The notes under the pieces: generated by a model | The model's input: the letters and a program-made list of their open reading frames with translations, nothing else | The model's database searches: none | What the model was told of the DNA's origin: nothing | DNA from: an uncultured Lachnospiraceae bacterium | Lineage (GTDB): Bacteria; Bacillota; Clostridia; Lachnospirales; Lachnospiraceae | DNA length: 25,597 nucleotides | Assembly: GCA_937877165.1 (NCBI GenBank) | Contig: CALEFO010000070.1 | Location: 1-25,597 of the forward strand | Reading direction: 5' to 3' | Shown: positions 7,489-15,043 of the stretch, piece by piece | Layout: the number at the start of each line of letters is the position of its first letter | How positions within the stretch are numbered: the first letter of the stretch is position 1 | Made by a program: the position numbers and the translations under genes

Positions 7489-8574
7489 ATGGCACTTGAT
7501 TACAAATCATCTGGCGTAGATGTCGAGGCAGGTTATAAATCCGTAGAACTAATGAAGCAGTATGTCAAAACCACCATGCGGCCGGAGGTTCTGGGAGGAC
7601 TGGGCGGTTTTTCCGGAGCATTCGATCTCGGGAAAATCAGCACAATGAAAAATCCGGTTCTTCTTTCGGGAACGGACGGCGTCGGAACAAAGCAAAAGCT
7701 TGCCTTTCTGATGGACCGTCACGATACGGTCGGCATTGACTGCGTGGCAATGTGCGTCAATGATGTGGCCTGCGCGGGCGGAGATCCGCTGTTCTTCCTG
7801 GATTACATCGCGTGCGGACGGAACATTCCGGAGAAGATTGCAACGATTGTAAAGGGCGTGGCGGAAGGCTGCGTTCAAGCGGACAGCGCTCTTCTTGGCG
7901 GCGAAACCGCAGAGCATCCGGGGCTGATGCCGGATGAGGAGTATGATCTTGCTGGCTTCTCTGTTGGCGTTGTGGAGAAGGATGAGATGATTACGGGACA
8001 GAGCATCACGAGCGGCGACATGCTGATTGGCATTGCGTCCAGCGGTGTTCATTCCAACGGATTTTCCCTGGTCCGCAAGGTCTTTGACATCGAGAGCCGG
8101 GAGGTTCTGGAGAAAACCTATGAGGAGCTTAGCGGCGCCAGACTCGGCGATGTTCTTCTGACCCCCACGAGAATTTATGTGCACGCGATGAAAGCGATCC
8201 GTGAGGCGGGCGTGAAGGTCAAGGGCTGCAGCCATGTGACGGGCGGCGGCTTCTATGAGAATATTCCGAGAATGCTGCCGGACGGAACGGTGGCGAGAAT
8301 TCATAAGGACAGCTATCCGGTTCCGCCGATTTTCCCGCTGATACAAAAGGTCGGTGAGATTGATGAGCACGTCATGTACAACACCTTCAACATGGGAATC
8401 GGCCTGTGCCTTGCCATTGATCCGAAGGATAAGGATAAGGTCATTGCGGCGGCGGAAGCTGCGGGCGATCACGCATATGTGATCGGTGAAATCATTGCGG
8501 CAGAGGATGCATCGCATGTGGATGCCGGCGGCAACACGAAGGCAGAGAGCAGAAAGGGTGTTGAATTATGCTGA
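7489..8574 (+). CDS. purM: Phosphoribosylformylglycinamidine cyclo-ligase (PurM, AIR synthetase)
   Basis: PurM closes the imidazole ring of FGAM with ATP to make AIR. The 361-aa length is usual. Landmarks include the ATP-site strand LLSGTDGVGTK, the DCVAMCVNDVACAGGDPLFFLDY region typical of PurM/PurL-fold enzymes, LLGGETAEHPG, SSGVHSNGFSLVR and HVTGGGFYENIPRML. The start at 7489 is fixed by AGGAGG (7476-7481) seven bases upstream. Its stop overlaps the purN start in an ATGCTGA arrangement, which indicates translational coupling. Confidence 0.97.
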   Translation: MALDYKSSGVDVEAGYKSVELMKQYVKTTMRPEVLGGLGGFSGAFDLGKISTMKNPVLLSGTDGVGTKQKLAFLMDRHDTVGIDCVAMCVNDVACAGGDPLFFLDYIACGRNIPEKIATIVKGVAEGCVQADSALLGGETAEHPGLMPDEEYDLAGFSVGVVEKDEMITGQSITSGDMLIGIASSGVHSNGFSLVRKVFDIESREVLEKTYEELSGARLGDVLLTPTRIYVHAMKAIREAGVKVKGCSHVTGGGFYENIPRMLPDGTVARIHKDSYPVPPIFPLIQKVGEIDEHVMYNTFNMGIGLCLAIDPKDKDKVIAAAEAAGDHAYVIGEIIAAEDASHVDAGGNTKAESRKGVELC

Positions 8575-9191
8575 AGCTGACGGTACTGGTATCGGGCGGC
8601 GGCACCAACCTGCAGGCGATCATCGACAGGATCGAGGACGGAACGATTCATGACGCGGAGATTGTCCGCGTGATCTCGAATAACCCGGGAGTCTATGCGC
8701 TGGAGCGGGCTGGGAAGGCGGGGATTCCCGCGGAGGTTCTTTCTCCGAAGGACTTTGAGGAAAGAGAGCAGTTCAACGAAGCGCTTCTTGCGAAGCTCCA
8801 GGAGACCGGCGCGGACCTGATCGTTCTCGCAGGCTGTCTTGTGGCGATTCCGCCGCAGGTCGTGAAGGCTTATCCGAACCGCATCATCAACATTCATCCC
8901 GCACTCATTCCTTCGTTCTGCGGGAAGGGCTACTACGGACTGCGCGTTCATGAGAAGGCTCTGGAGCGGGGCGTCAAGGTCACCGGTGCCACCGTTCATT
9001 TTGTGGATGAGGATCTCGATCACGGAAAAATTCTTCTGCAGAAGGCTGTGGAAATTCCGGAAGGCATCACGGCGAAGAAACTGCAGAAGAAAGTAATGGA
9101 AGAAGCGGAATGGGTGATCCTGCCGAAGGCCATTGACCTGATTGCGCAGGGAAAAATTCCGCTCGGCCTGGCACCGGAGAAAACAGTCTGA
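8568..9191 (+). CDS. purN: Phosphoribosylglycinamide formyltransferase, folate-dependent (PurN)
   Basis: PurN transfers a formyl group from 10-formyl-THF to GAR. The nucleotide-binding loop LVSGGGTNLQAI is near the amino end. The catalytic triad is visible as Asn108 and His110 in INIHPALIPSF, and an aspartate in DEDLDHGKIL, most likely Asp151. The GKGYYGLRVHEKAL segment is the usual substrate loop. The 207-aa length is normal. The ATG at 8568 overlaps the purM stop by seven bases, so the two proteins are probably made at matched levels. purD follows after 17 bp. Confidence 0.96.
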   Translation: MLKLTVLVSGGGTNLQAIIDRIEDGTIHDAEIVRVISNNPGVYALERAGKAGIPAEVLSPKDFEEREQFNEALLAKLQETGADLIVLAGCLVAIPPQVVKAYPNRIINIHPALIPSFCGKGYYGLRVHEKALERGVKVTGATVHFVDEDLDHGKILLQKAVEIPEGITAKKLQKKVMEEAEWVILPKAIDLIAQGKIPLGLAPEKTV

Positions 9192-9208
9192 AGGGGAAAG
9201 GTATAAGA

Positions 9209-10483
9209 ATGAGAGTACTTTTGATTGGTGGAGGCGGACGCGAGCATGCGATTGCAGCGTCCATTGTGAAATCGAAGAGAGTGGAGAAGCTGTACTGCGC
9301 ACCGGGAAATGCCGGGATCGCGAAGATCGCAGAGTGTGTTCCGATCGGTGTTATGGAGTTTGACCGGCTGATCGCATTCGCGAAGGAGAAGAGCATTGAT
9401 CTTGCGGTCTGCAGTCAGGACGATCCGCTGTGTGCAGGTATCGTGGACGCTTTTGAAGCGGCTGGACTGAAGATTTTCGGAACCCGGAAAAATGCGGCCA
9501 TCATTGAAGGAAGCAAGGCCTTTTCCAAGGACCTGATGAAGAAGTACGGCATTCCGACTGCAGCGTATGAGACGTTTGCTGATCCGGATGCAGCGATTGC
9601 CTATCTGGAGACGGCGAAGCTTCCGATTGTTCTGAAGGCAGACGGCCTTGCTCTTGGAAAGGGCGTTCTGATCTGCAACACATTGGAAGAGGCGAAGGAA
9701 GGTGTCCGGACGATCATGCTGGACAGGAAGTTCGGCTCCGCAGGCAATGAGCTCGTGATCGAGGAGTTCATGACAGGACGCGAGGTGTCGGCCCTTGCCT
9801 TCGTGGACGGAACACATTACAGCCTGATGAGCTCTTCTCAGGATCATAAGAGAATCGGAGACGGAGATACAGGGCTGAACACCGGCGGAATGGGAACCTT
9901 TTCCCCGAGCCCGTTCTTTACACCGGAGATTGAGGAGATCTGCAGGAAGACGATCTTCCAGCCCACTGTGGATGCGATGAAGAAGGAAGGAAGAGAGTTC
10001 CGGGGCGTGCTCTACTTCGGCCTGATGCTGACGAAGGACGGCCCGAAGGTGGTGGAGTACAATACCCGCTTCGGCGATCCGGAGACGCAGGTGGTGCTTC
10101 CGAGAATGCAGACCGACATCATCGATGTCTTTGAGGCGTGCATGAACGGAACGCTGGATCAGCTGGATCTGAAATTTGCAGACAACGCGGCAGTCTGCGT
10201 CGTTCTGGCAAGCGGCGGATATCCGTCCTCCTATGAGAAGGGAAAGGTGATTTCCGGGCTGGAGAATTTCGAAGGAAGGGATGACCTGTTCTGCTTCCAT
10301 GCGGGGACAAAGCTCAATGAGAAGGGCGAGACGGTGACAAGCGGCGGCCGTGTCCTCGGCGTCACGGCTCTCGCACCGACGCTGAAGGAGGCCAGGGCGA
10401 AGGCCTATGAGGCGGTGAAGCTTGTTTCCTTCGAAAAGGTGTATTACCGTCATGATATCGGCAAGGCCATTGATCAGGCATGA
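9209..10483 (+). CDS. purD: Phosphoribosylamine-glycine ligase (PurD, GAR synthetase)
   Basis: PurD joins phosphoribosylamine and glycine with ATP to form GAR, the substrate of PurN encoded just upstream. The 424-aa protein opens with LLIGGGGREHAIA, as the family does. It continues with an ATP-grasp fold: KADGLALGKGVLIC, EEFMTGREVSALAF, HKRIGDGDTGLNTGGMG, GVLYFGLMLT and VVEYNTRFGDPETQ. AAAGG before ATG 9209 serves as ribosome site. It is the last pur gene here. No clear terminator follows; the next element is repeat copy 3, about 75 bp downstream. Confidence 0.97.
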   Translation: MRVLLIGGGGREHAIAASIVKSKRVEKLYCAPGNAGIAKIAECVPIGVMEFDRLIAFAKEKSIDLAVCSQDDPLCAGIVDAFEAAGLKIFGTRKNAAIIEGSKAFSKDLMKKYGIPTAAYETFADPDAAIAYLETAKLPIVLKADGLALGKGVLICNTLEEAKEGVRTIMLDRKFGSAGNELVIEEFMTGREVSALAFVDGTHYSLMSSSQDHKRIGDGDTGLNTGGMGTFSPSPFFTPEIEEICRKTIFQPTVDAMKKEGREFRGVLYFGLMLTKDGPKVVEYNTRFGDPETQVVLPRMQTDIIDVFEACMNGTLDQLDLKFADNAAVCVVLASGGYPSSYEKGKVISGLENFEGRDDLFCFHAGTKLNEKGETVTSGGRVLGVTALAPTLKEARAKAYEAVKLVSFEKVYYRHDIGKAIDQA

Positions 10484-10556
10484 CCGTCGGCAAGAAATAG
10501 ATGATTTTTTACGGGAGCTGTGCTATCCTAGCTTTATCTATGGCAATGCGATATTA

Positions 10557-10630
10557 AATGCTGCAGGCAAACTGCGGCATGCCACATTCGGCAAAACCGC
10601 CTTCGCGGATTTTTGCCTTAGAGAGGTATA
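10557..10630 (+). repeat. Structured dispersed repeat, copy 3, directly upstream of the SH3b gene
   Basis: The 3' half matches copies 1 and 2 closely. Hairpin 2 (10590-10617) keeps GGCAAAA, CCGC-CTTC-GCGG and TTTTGCC, with one extra T in the bulge. The 5' hairpin has diverged. The tail reads TTAGAGAGGTATAATC instead of TCAGCGGGGTAGAA, and its GAGAGG provides the ribosome site for the ATG at 10634. As with copy 2, the element ends exactly at a gene start. Confidence 0.75.
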
Positions 10631-10633
10631 ATC

Positions 10634-11815
10634 ATGAAATCAAAATTCAATCGAATCAGAACGATTGCCGCAGCGGCAGCATTGTCTGCAGCAGTATCGT
10701 TCGCAACACCTGCCTTCGGGCTGGTTTCACTGGCAGCAACCGGCACGGTGACCGGCAGTGATATCAATGTCCGGAGTGAGGCGAGTTCCTCGTCCAGTCA
10801 GGTTGGCACCGTGACAACCGGCGATACCGTGACGGTGGGCGAGACCGCAACCGATGATTCCGGGGCAACCTGGTATCAGGTTACACTGAGCAATGGAACG
10901 ACAGGCTATATCCGCGGGGATTTTCTGACGGTATCCGAGGATGATGCTTCCGCAGATGCATCCACGGACGGATCTTCCGATGCATCGACCGATGCGGCAA
11001 CGGATGCGTCCACGGACGGAACCGATGAGGCAGCAGCAAGTGCTACCCAGGCGGCGGAGCAGGATACCGGTGGATATCAGGTGGTGCTCGCACCGGACGA
11101 GAACGGCGAGGACACCTATTATCTGTATGACAACAATGCCGGACAGAGAATGAAGATTTCGGATATCGGCAAGCTTCAGGATGACGTGACGGCAGCCAAC
11201 AAGGAAGCTGCTTCGGTCAAGGCGAAGTACAACATCTTCCTGATTGTGCTGGGAGCAGCAGCCGTGATTCTTGCGATCGCCTGCATCCTTCTGGTTTTGA
11301 AGCTTCGTGATGCGCTTGCCAATGGACGCAGGGAAAGAGATCTGACCATGGAACGCAGAGATCAGAGAAGGAGCAACAGCCGGGCAGACAGCGTAGAGTC
11401 TCTTCGTGCAAGAGACCGCAGTGCAGGCCCTGCATCCAGAAATGGAAGAGGCCGTGATGATGCCTATGCATCCGGAGCAAGACGACTGGAGCGCGGCGAT
11501 GACGCGCGTGATCCGAGAGATGCGCGCAGCGCAAGACCGGCACGCCCTGCAGCACCGGCAAGAGATGGTGAGGCACGGGGCACAAGACCGGTTCGTCCGG
11601 CAGCACCGGCAAGAGACGGCGAGGCACGGGGGGCAAGACCGGTTCGTCCCGCAGCAAGACCGGAGGGCGATGTCCGCACGGACCGTCCGGCAGCACGTCC
11701 CGCAGAGGATGCGGCAAGACGTCCTGCCGCACCGGCAAGAAAGCAGCCTGCGAAGAACTTCGCGGATGATGATTTCGACTATGATTTCTTAAAGCTCGAC
11801 GACAAGGACGAGTAA
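10634..11815 (+). CDS. Membrane-anchored SH3b-domain protein with Arg/Pro/Ala-rich cytoplasmic tail
   Basis: The protein has a signal peptide (1 to about 34) with a basic start and an Ala-rich core. A bacterial SH3 (SH3_3) domain follows at about 36-98, with INVRSEASSSSSQVGTV and TGYIRGDFL as landmarks. Next come an Asp/Ser/Thr-rich linker, a short ordered region, one transmembrane helix at about 200-222 (NIFLIVLGAAAVILAIAC), and a 170-residue charged tail. The tail contains two 17-residue repeats and ends in the acidic segment DDFDYDFLKLDDKDE. The SH3b domain should lie outside, perhaps touching the cell wall, and the tail inside. The role is unknown; wall sensing or anchoring is only a guess. 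Confidence 0.85.
   Translation: MKSKFNRIRTIAAAAALSAAVSFATPAFGLVSLAATGTVTGSDINVRSEASSSSSQVGTVTTGDTVTVGETATDDSGATWYQVTLSNGTTGYIRGDFLTVSEDDASADASTDGSSDASTDAATDASTDGTDEAAASATQAAEQDTGGYQVVLAPDENGEDTYYLYDNNAGQRMKISDIGKLQDDVTAANKEAASVKAKYNIFLIVLGAAAVILAIACILLVLKLRDALANGRRERDLTMERRDQRRSNSRADSVESLRARDRSAGPASRNGRGRDDAYASGARRLERGDDARDPRDARSARPARPAAPARDGEARGTRPVRPAAPARDGEARGARPVRPAARPEGDVRTDRPAARPAEDAARRPAAPARKQPAKNFADDDFDYDFLKLDDKDE
11543..11660 (+). repeat. 51-bp tandem repeat inside the SH3b-protein tail
   Basis: Two full units (11543-11593 and 11594-11644) and a short partial third encode RPAAPARDGEARGTRPV and a near-identical copy. The DNA units differ at only a few bases, so this is a recent in-frame expansion and copy number may vary between strains. 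Confidence 0.8.
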
Positions 11816-11827
11816 AAACGGATTCAG

Positions 11828-11856
11828 TTGAATGTGAGCGCCATGTGTTATACAAT
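11828..11856 (+). promoter_or_regulatory. Promoter of the gntR-like gene
   Basis: A TTGAAT -35 box (11828-11833) is separated by exactly 17 bp from a TACAAT -10 box (11851-11856). The -10 lies inside the large dyad at 11838-11872. The GntR-like start is 57 bp after the -10. Confidence 0.7.
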
Positions 11857-11876
11857 GTATAGCACATGGCGCTTTT
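11838..11876 (+). promoter_or_regulatory. 16-bp dyad: likely GntR autoregulatory operator, also terminator-like
   Basis: Left arm GCGCCATGTGTTATAC (11838-11853) and right arm GTATAGCACATGGCGC (11857-11872) match at 15 of 16 positions, with a T-G pair at the odd one, around a 3-bp AAT centre. The dyad covers the -10 box and probable start point of the regulator's own promoter. TTTT follows, so the transcript of the upstream SH3b gene could also end here. Both roles are inferred. Confidence 0.7.
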
Positions 11877-11912
11877 CTGGTAGAAGCGCCTTTGGAAAGG
11901 AAAGGTGAGAGT

Positions 11913-12350
11913 ATGCTGATTGAGATCGATTTCAGCAGCGACGAGGCCATTTATCAGCAGCTGTGCAATCAGATTATCATGGGCATTGCGACGCTCCAGT
12001 ATACAGACGGACAGGTTCTTCCGTCGGTACGGCAGCTTGCGGATGAGATTGGCATCAATATGCACACGGTGAACAAGGCCTATACCGTGCTGAAGCAGGA
12101 AGGCTTTGTCAAGGTGGACCGAAGAAGAGGCGCAGTGATTTCTGTGGATTCGGATAAGCAAAGAGCGCTGGAGGCTGTCCGCGGGAAGCTCCAGGAAGCT
12201 ATTGCCGAGGCACTCTGCCGCGGCCTTTCACGGAAGGATCTGCATGAGCTGGTGGATCATATTTTTGATGAATATGAGGCCTGTGTTGCAGAAAGTGCCG
12301 GGCCTGCCGGGCAGACACCGGAAGGCGAAGAAGACGAAGAGGATGAATAG
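11913..12350 (+). CDS. GntR-family transcriptional regulator, YtrA-like
   Basis: This 145-aa protein has an N-terminal winged helix (IYQQLCNQIIMGIA, then VLPSVRQLADEIGINMHTVNKAYTVL), the GntR DNA-binding signature. Only about 70 residues follow. The short helical C-terminus without a FadR- or HutC-type ligand domain places it in the YtrA-like group. It ends in an acidic tail (EGEEDEEDE). AAAGGTGA just before ATG 11913 fixes the start. YtrA-type regulators usually sit with ABC transporter genes, but this one precedes clpC. The large dyad over its own promoter suggests autorepression; whether it also controls clpC is open. Confidence 0.9.
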   Translation: MLIEIDFSSDEAIYQQLCNQIIMGIATLQYTDGQVLPSVRQLADEIGINMHTVNKAYTVLKQEGFVKVDRRRGAVISVDSDKQRALEAVRGKLQEAIAEALCRGLSRKDLHELVDHIFDEYEACVAESAGPAGQTPEGEEDEEDE

Positions 12351-12412
12351 AAGAAGCAGACCGCGTGCAGGTTTGCAGCCGGCAGGAAGTGCCGTGCCAT
12401 AATAGAAACAGC

Positions 12413-12471
12413 GTAACGGTTCCGCACATCTTGAGTTTCCTTACGAAAACCAATATAGGCGGAATCGTTAC
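12413..12471 (+). promoter_or_regulatory. clpC promoter bracketed by a 13-bp inverted repeat
   Basis: TTGAGT (12431-12436) and TATAGG (12454-12459) with 17-bp spacing make a plausible sigma-A promoter. It is framed by GTAACGGTTCCGC (12413-12425) and GCGGAATCGTTAC (12459-12471), complementary at 12 of 13 positions. The left arm lies upstream of the -35 box and the right arm overlaps the end of the -10 box, so they look like paired protein sites. No CIRCE element or CtsR heptad repeat was seen. Confidence 0.55.
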
Positions 12472-12487
12472 CGGAAAGGTACAGAAT

Positions 12488-15043
12488 ATGAGTATTCCCT
12501 ACACCAAAAATGCGAAGGAGGTGCTGCGGCTTGCCGGTGAGGCTGCTGCGGAGAACGGATCCGGCTATGTCGGGACGGAACATCTGCTCCTTGGAATGAT
12601 CCGGGAGCCGGAGGGTGTTGCCTCGCAGGTACTGAAGAACAACGGAATTACAGAAGAGAAGCTGAAGGATATGATTTCCTCGCTTCGTCTGGAGGAAGGC
12701 AAAACGGCCGTCCTTGACCGTGAGGGCTATACGCCGAGGCTGCGTGACATTCTGGATGGTGCCGAGGAGCTTGCCGAGGAAGAGTATCATGCGAAGGAGC
12801 TTGGAACGGAGTATTTCCTTCTTGCGACGATTCTGGAACGGCAGAATGTGGCGCTGAAGCTGATGGAGGCCTCCGGCGCGAATATCGCGAAGATTTATTT
12901 TGAGACGCTTGCAGCAATGGGCGTTAATCTGCAGGAGCACCGCCAGGATCTGACGGTGGATCCGCAGGGAGCAGACAATGCGGGCAGCGGAAAGAGCATG
13001 CTGGAGCAGTACAGCCGTGACCTGACTGCGCAGGCGGCGGACAAAAGTCTGGATCCCGTGGTGGGCCGTGATACGGAAATGCAGAGGGTTGTTCAGATCC
13101 TGTCGAGAAGAACGAAGAACAATCCGTGCCTGATCGGCGAGCCGGGTGTCGGTAAAACGGCGATTGTGGAGGGCCTTGCGCAGAAGATTGTCCGCGGAGA
13201 AGTGCCGGAGACGGTGCGCGGCAAGCGCCTTCTGACACTGGATCTGTCCGGCATGGTGGCAGGCTCGAAGTACCGCGGCGAGTTTGAGGAACGCATCAAG
13301 GGTGTGATTGAGGAGGTCCGCAGCGCAGGCGATGTCATTTTGTTCGTAGACGAGATGCATACCCTGATTGGTGCGGGCGGCGCGGAAGGCGCCATTGACG
13401 CCTCGAATATTCTGAAGCCCGCCCTCGCACGGGGCGAGATCCAGATGATCGGCGCAACGACCGTGAACGAATACCACAAGTATGTGGAGAAGGATGCCGC
13501 GCTGGAGCGGCGGTTCCAGCCGGTTATGGTAGAGGAACCGTCGGAAGCGGAGACACTGGAAATTCTGAAGGGAATTGTACCCCGCTATGAAGAGCATCAC
13601 CGTGTGAAGGTCAGTGAGGAGGCGATGAAGGAGGCCGTCCGGCTTTCCCAGCGCTACATCAATGACCGGAATCTTCCGGACAAGGCGATTGATGTTATTG
13701 ACGAGGCCTGTGCGGCGGTGCGCCTTAAGAAACCGGAGAAGACCGGCGGCGACCCTGCGGCAGCGCTGGAGAAGAAGCTCGCCGAGGAAGACGAGAAGCT
13801 TGCAAAGGCTGTGGTGGAAGGCAAGGTTCGTTCGGCGCGTGCGGCGCGGAAGCGCTATGACCAGCTCCGGGAGCAGTTCGAGCAGGTACTGCGCAGCACG
13901 GAGAAGAAGGAAGAAAATGATCTTCCTGTTGTGACTCCGGAGGATGTTGCGGGCGTGATTTCCGTCTGGTCCAAGGTCCCGGTGAGCCGCCTTACGGAAA
14001 AGGAGAGCGAACGGCTCCTTCGCCTGGAGGATGTGCTTCATAAGAGAGTAATCGGCCAGGAGGATGCAGTGAAGGCAGTGGCGAAGGCAATCCGGAGAGG
14101 GCGTGTGGGTCTGCAGGATCCGCACCGTCCCATTGGCTCCTTCCTGTTCCTCGGGCCGACCGGTGTCGGCAAGACCGAGCTTGCGAAGGCCCTGGCCGAG
14201 GCGGTATTCGGGGATGAGAAGAACATGATCCGCGTCGATATGTCGGAATACATGGAGCAGTATGCCGTCTCCAAGATGATCGGCTCCGCTCCTGGATATG
14301 TCGGCTATGATGAGGGAGGACAGCTTACGGACAAGGTGCGCAAGAATCCTTATTCTGTTGTCCTCTTCGATGAGATTGAGAAGGCCAATCCGGATGTGTT
14401 CAACATCCTTCTGCAGATTCTGGATGAAGGACATCTTACGGATTCCAAGGGAAGACAGGTGAACTTCCGCAACACGATCATCATCATGACTTCGAACGTG
14501 GGAGCACGGAACATTGTGGATGCGCACACGATCGGTTTTTCCCAGAAGCCGACACAGGAGCAGGAATATGAGAAGATGCAGGCTGGCGTGATGGCAGAGG
14601 TCCGCAGGATGTTCCGCCCTGAATTTATTAACCGGATTGACGGAATTGAGGTTTTCCATGCGCTGACCCATGAGGAGCTTCTGCGGATTACGACTCTGCT
14701 GTGCAGCGATCTGGCGCGCCGCGCGCAGTCGCAGCTGCGACTTACGCTTCATGTCACCCAGTCGCTGAAGGAGCATCTGGTGAACAAGTATGCGGATCCC
14801 AAGATGGGAGCACGTCCGCTTCGCCGGGCGATCCAGAGCGTGGTGGAGGATGAGCTTGCGATACGCCTTCTCTCGGAGGAGTTCCAGGCAGGAGACCAGG
14901 TGACCATCGGCTGCCGTGAAGGAAAAGTGACGTTCGAGAAGACGAAGACAAGGAGCAGAGGAAAGGCCGGGAATGGAACCCCCGTTGCGGGACAGGGCTC
15001 GAAGAATACCGGCAGGAGGGGACACAAGGACCATGCCGAATAA
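12488..15043 (+). CDS. clpC: AAA+ unfoldase ClpC, regulatory subunit of Clp protease
   Basis: ClpC unfolds substrates and feeds them to ClpP. The 851-aa protein has the N-terminal Clp-N double repeat (about 1-145). The first AAA+ ring domain has Walker A GEPGVGKT at 217-224 and Walker B FVDE with Asp288. A short coiled M-domain (about 410-470) follows. The second AAA+ domain has GPTGVGKT from residue 556 and VVLFDEIEKA, and a Clp D2-small domain comes next. The last 40 residues are basic and low in complexity. AAAGG before ATG 12488 supports the start; frames extending upstream run through the promoter. It is followed by radA with an 11-bp overlap. The usual partners ctsR, mcsA and mcsB are absent here. 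Confidence 0.95.
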   Translation: MSIPYTKNAKEVLRLAGEAAAENGSGYVGTEHLLLGMIREPEGVASQVLKNNGITEEKLKDMISSLRLEEGKTAVLDREGYTPRLRDILDGAEELAEEEYHAKELGTEYFLLATILERQNVALKLMEASGANIAKIYFETLAAMGVNLQEHRQDLTVDPQGADNAGSGKSMLEQYSRDLTAQAADKSLDPVVGRDTEMQRVVQILSRRTKNNPCLIGEPGVGKTAIVEGLAQKIVRGEVPETVRGKRLLTLDLSGMVAGSKYRGEFEERIKGVIEEVRSAGDVILFVDEMHTLIGAGGAEGAIDASNILKPALARGEIQMIGATTVNEYHKYVEKDAALERRFQPVMVEEPSEAETLEILKGIVPRYEEHHRVKVSEEAMKEAVRLSQRYINDRNLPDKAIDVIDEACAAVRLKKPEKTGGDPAAALEKKLAEEDEKLAKAVVEGKVRSARAARKRYDQLREQFEQVLRSTEKKEENDLPVVTPEDVAGVISVWSKVPVSRLTEKESERLLRLEDVLHKRVIGQEDAVKAVAKAIRRGRVGLQDPHRPIGSFLFLGPTGVGKTELAKALAEAVFGDEKNMIRVDMSEYMEQYAVSKMIGSAPGYVGYDEGGQLTDKVRKNPYSVVLFDEIEKANPDVFNILLQILDEGHLTDSKGRQVNFRNTIIIMTSNVGARNIVDAHTIGFSQKPTQEQEYEKMQAGVMAEVRRMFRPEFINRIDGIEVFHALTHEELLRITTLLCSDLARRAQSQLRLTLHVTQSLKEHLVNKYADPKMGARPLRRAIQSVVEDELAIRLLSEEFQAGDQVTIGCREGKVTFEKTKTRSRGKAGNGTPVAGQGSKNTGRRGHKDHAE

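Noticed and set aside
9020..10453. Long minus-strand frame opposite purD
   Set aside because: It is a shadow of purD, without a ribosome site or domain.
10422..10761. Overlapping short open frames through the purD end and repeat copy 3
   Set aside because: They are frames within purD, the repeat, or the SH3b gene, and have no ribosome site of their own.
12351..12487. CIRCE or CtsR operator at clpC
   Set aside because: Neither the TTAGCACTC/GAGTGCTAA pair nor tandem GGTCAAA heptads is present.
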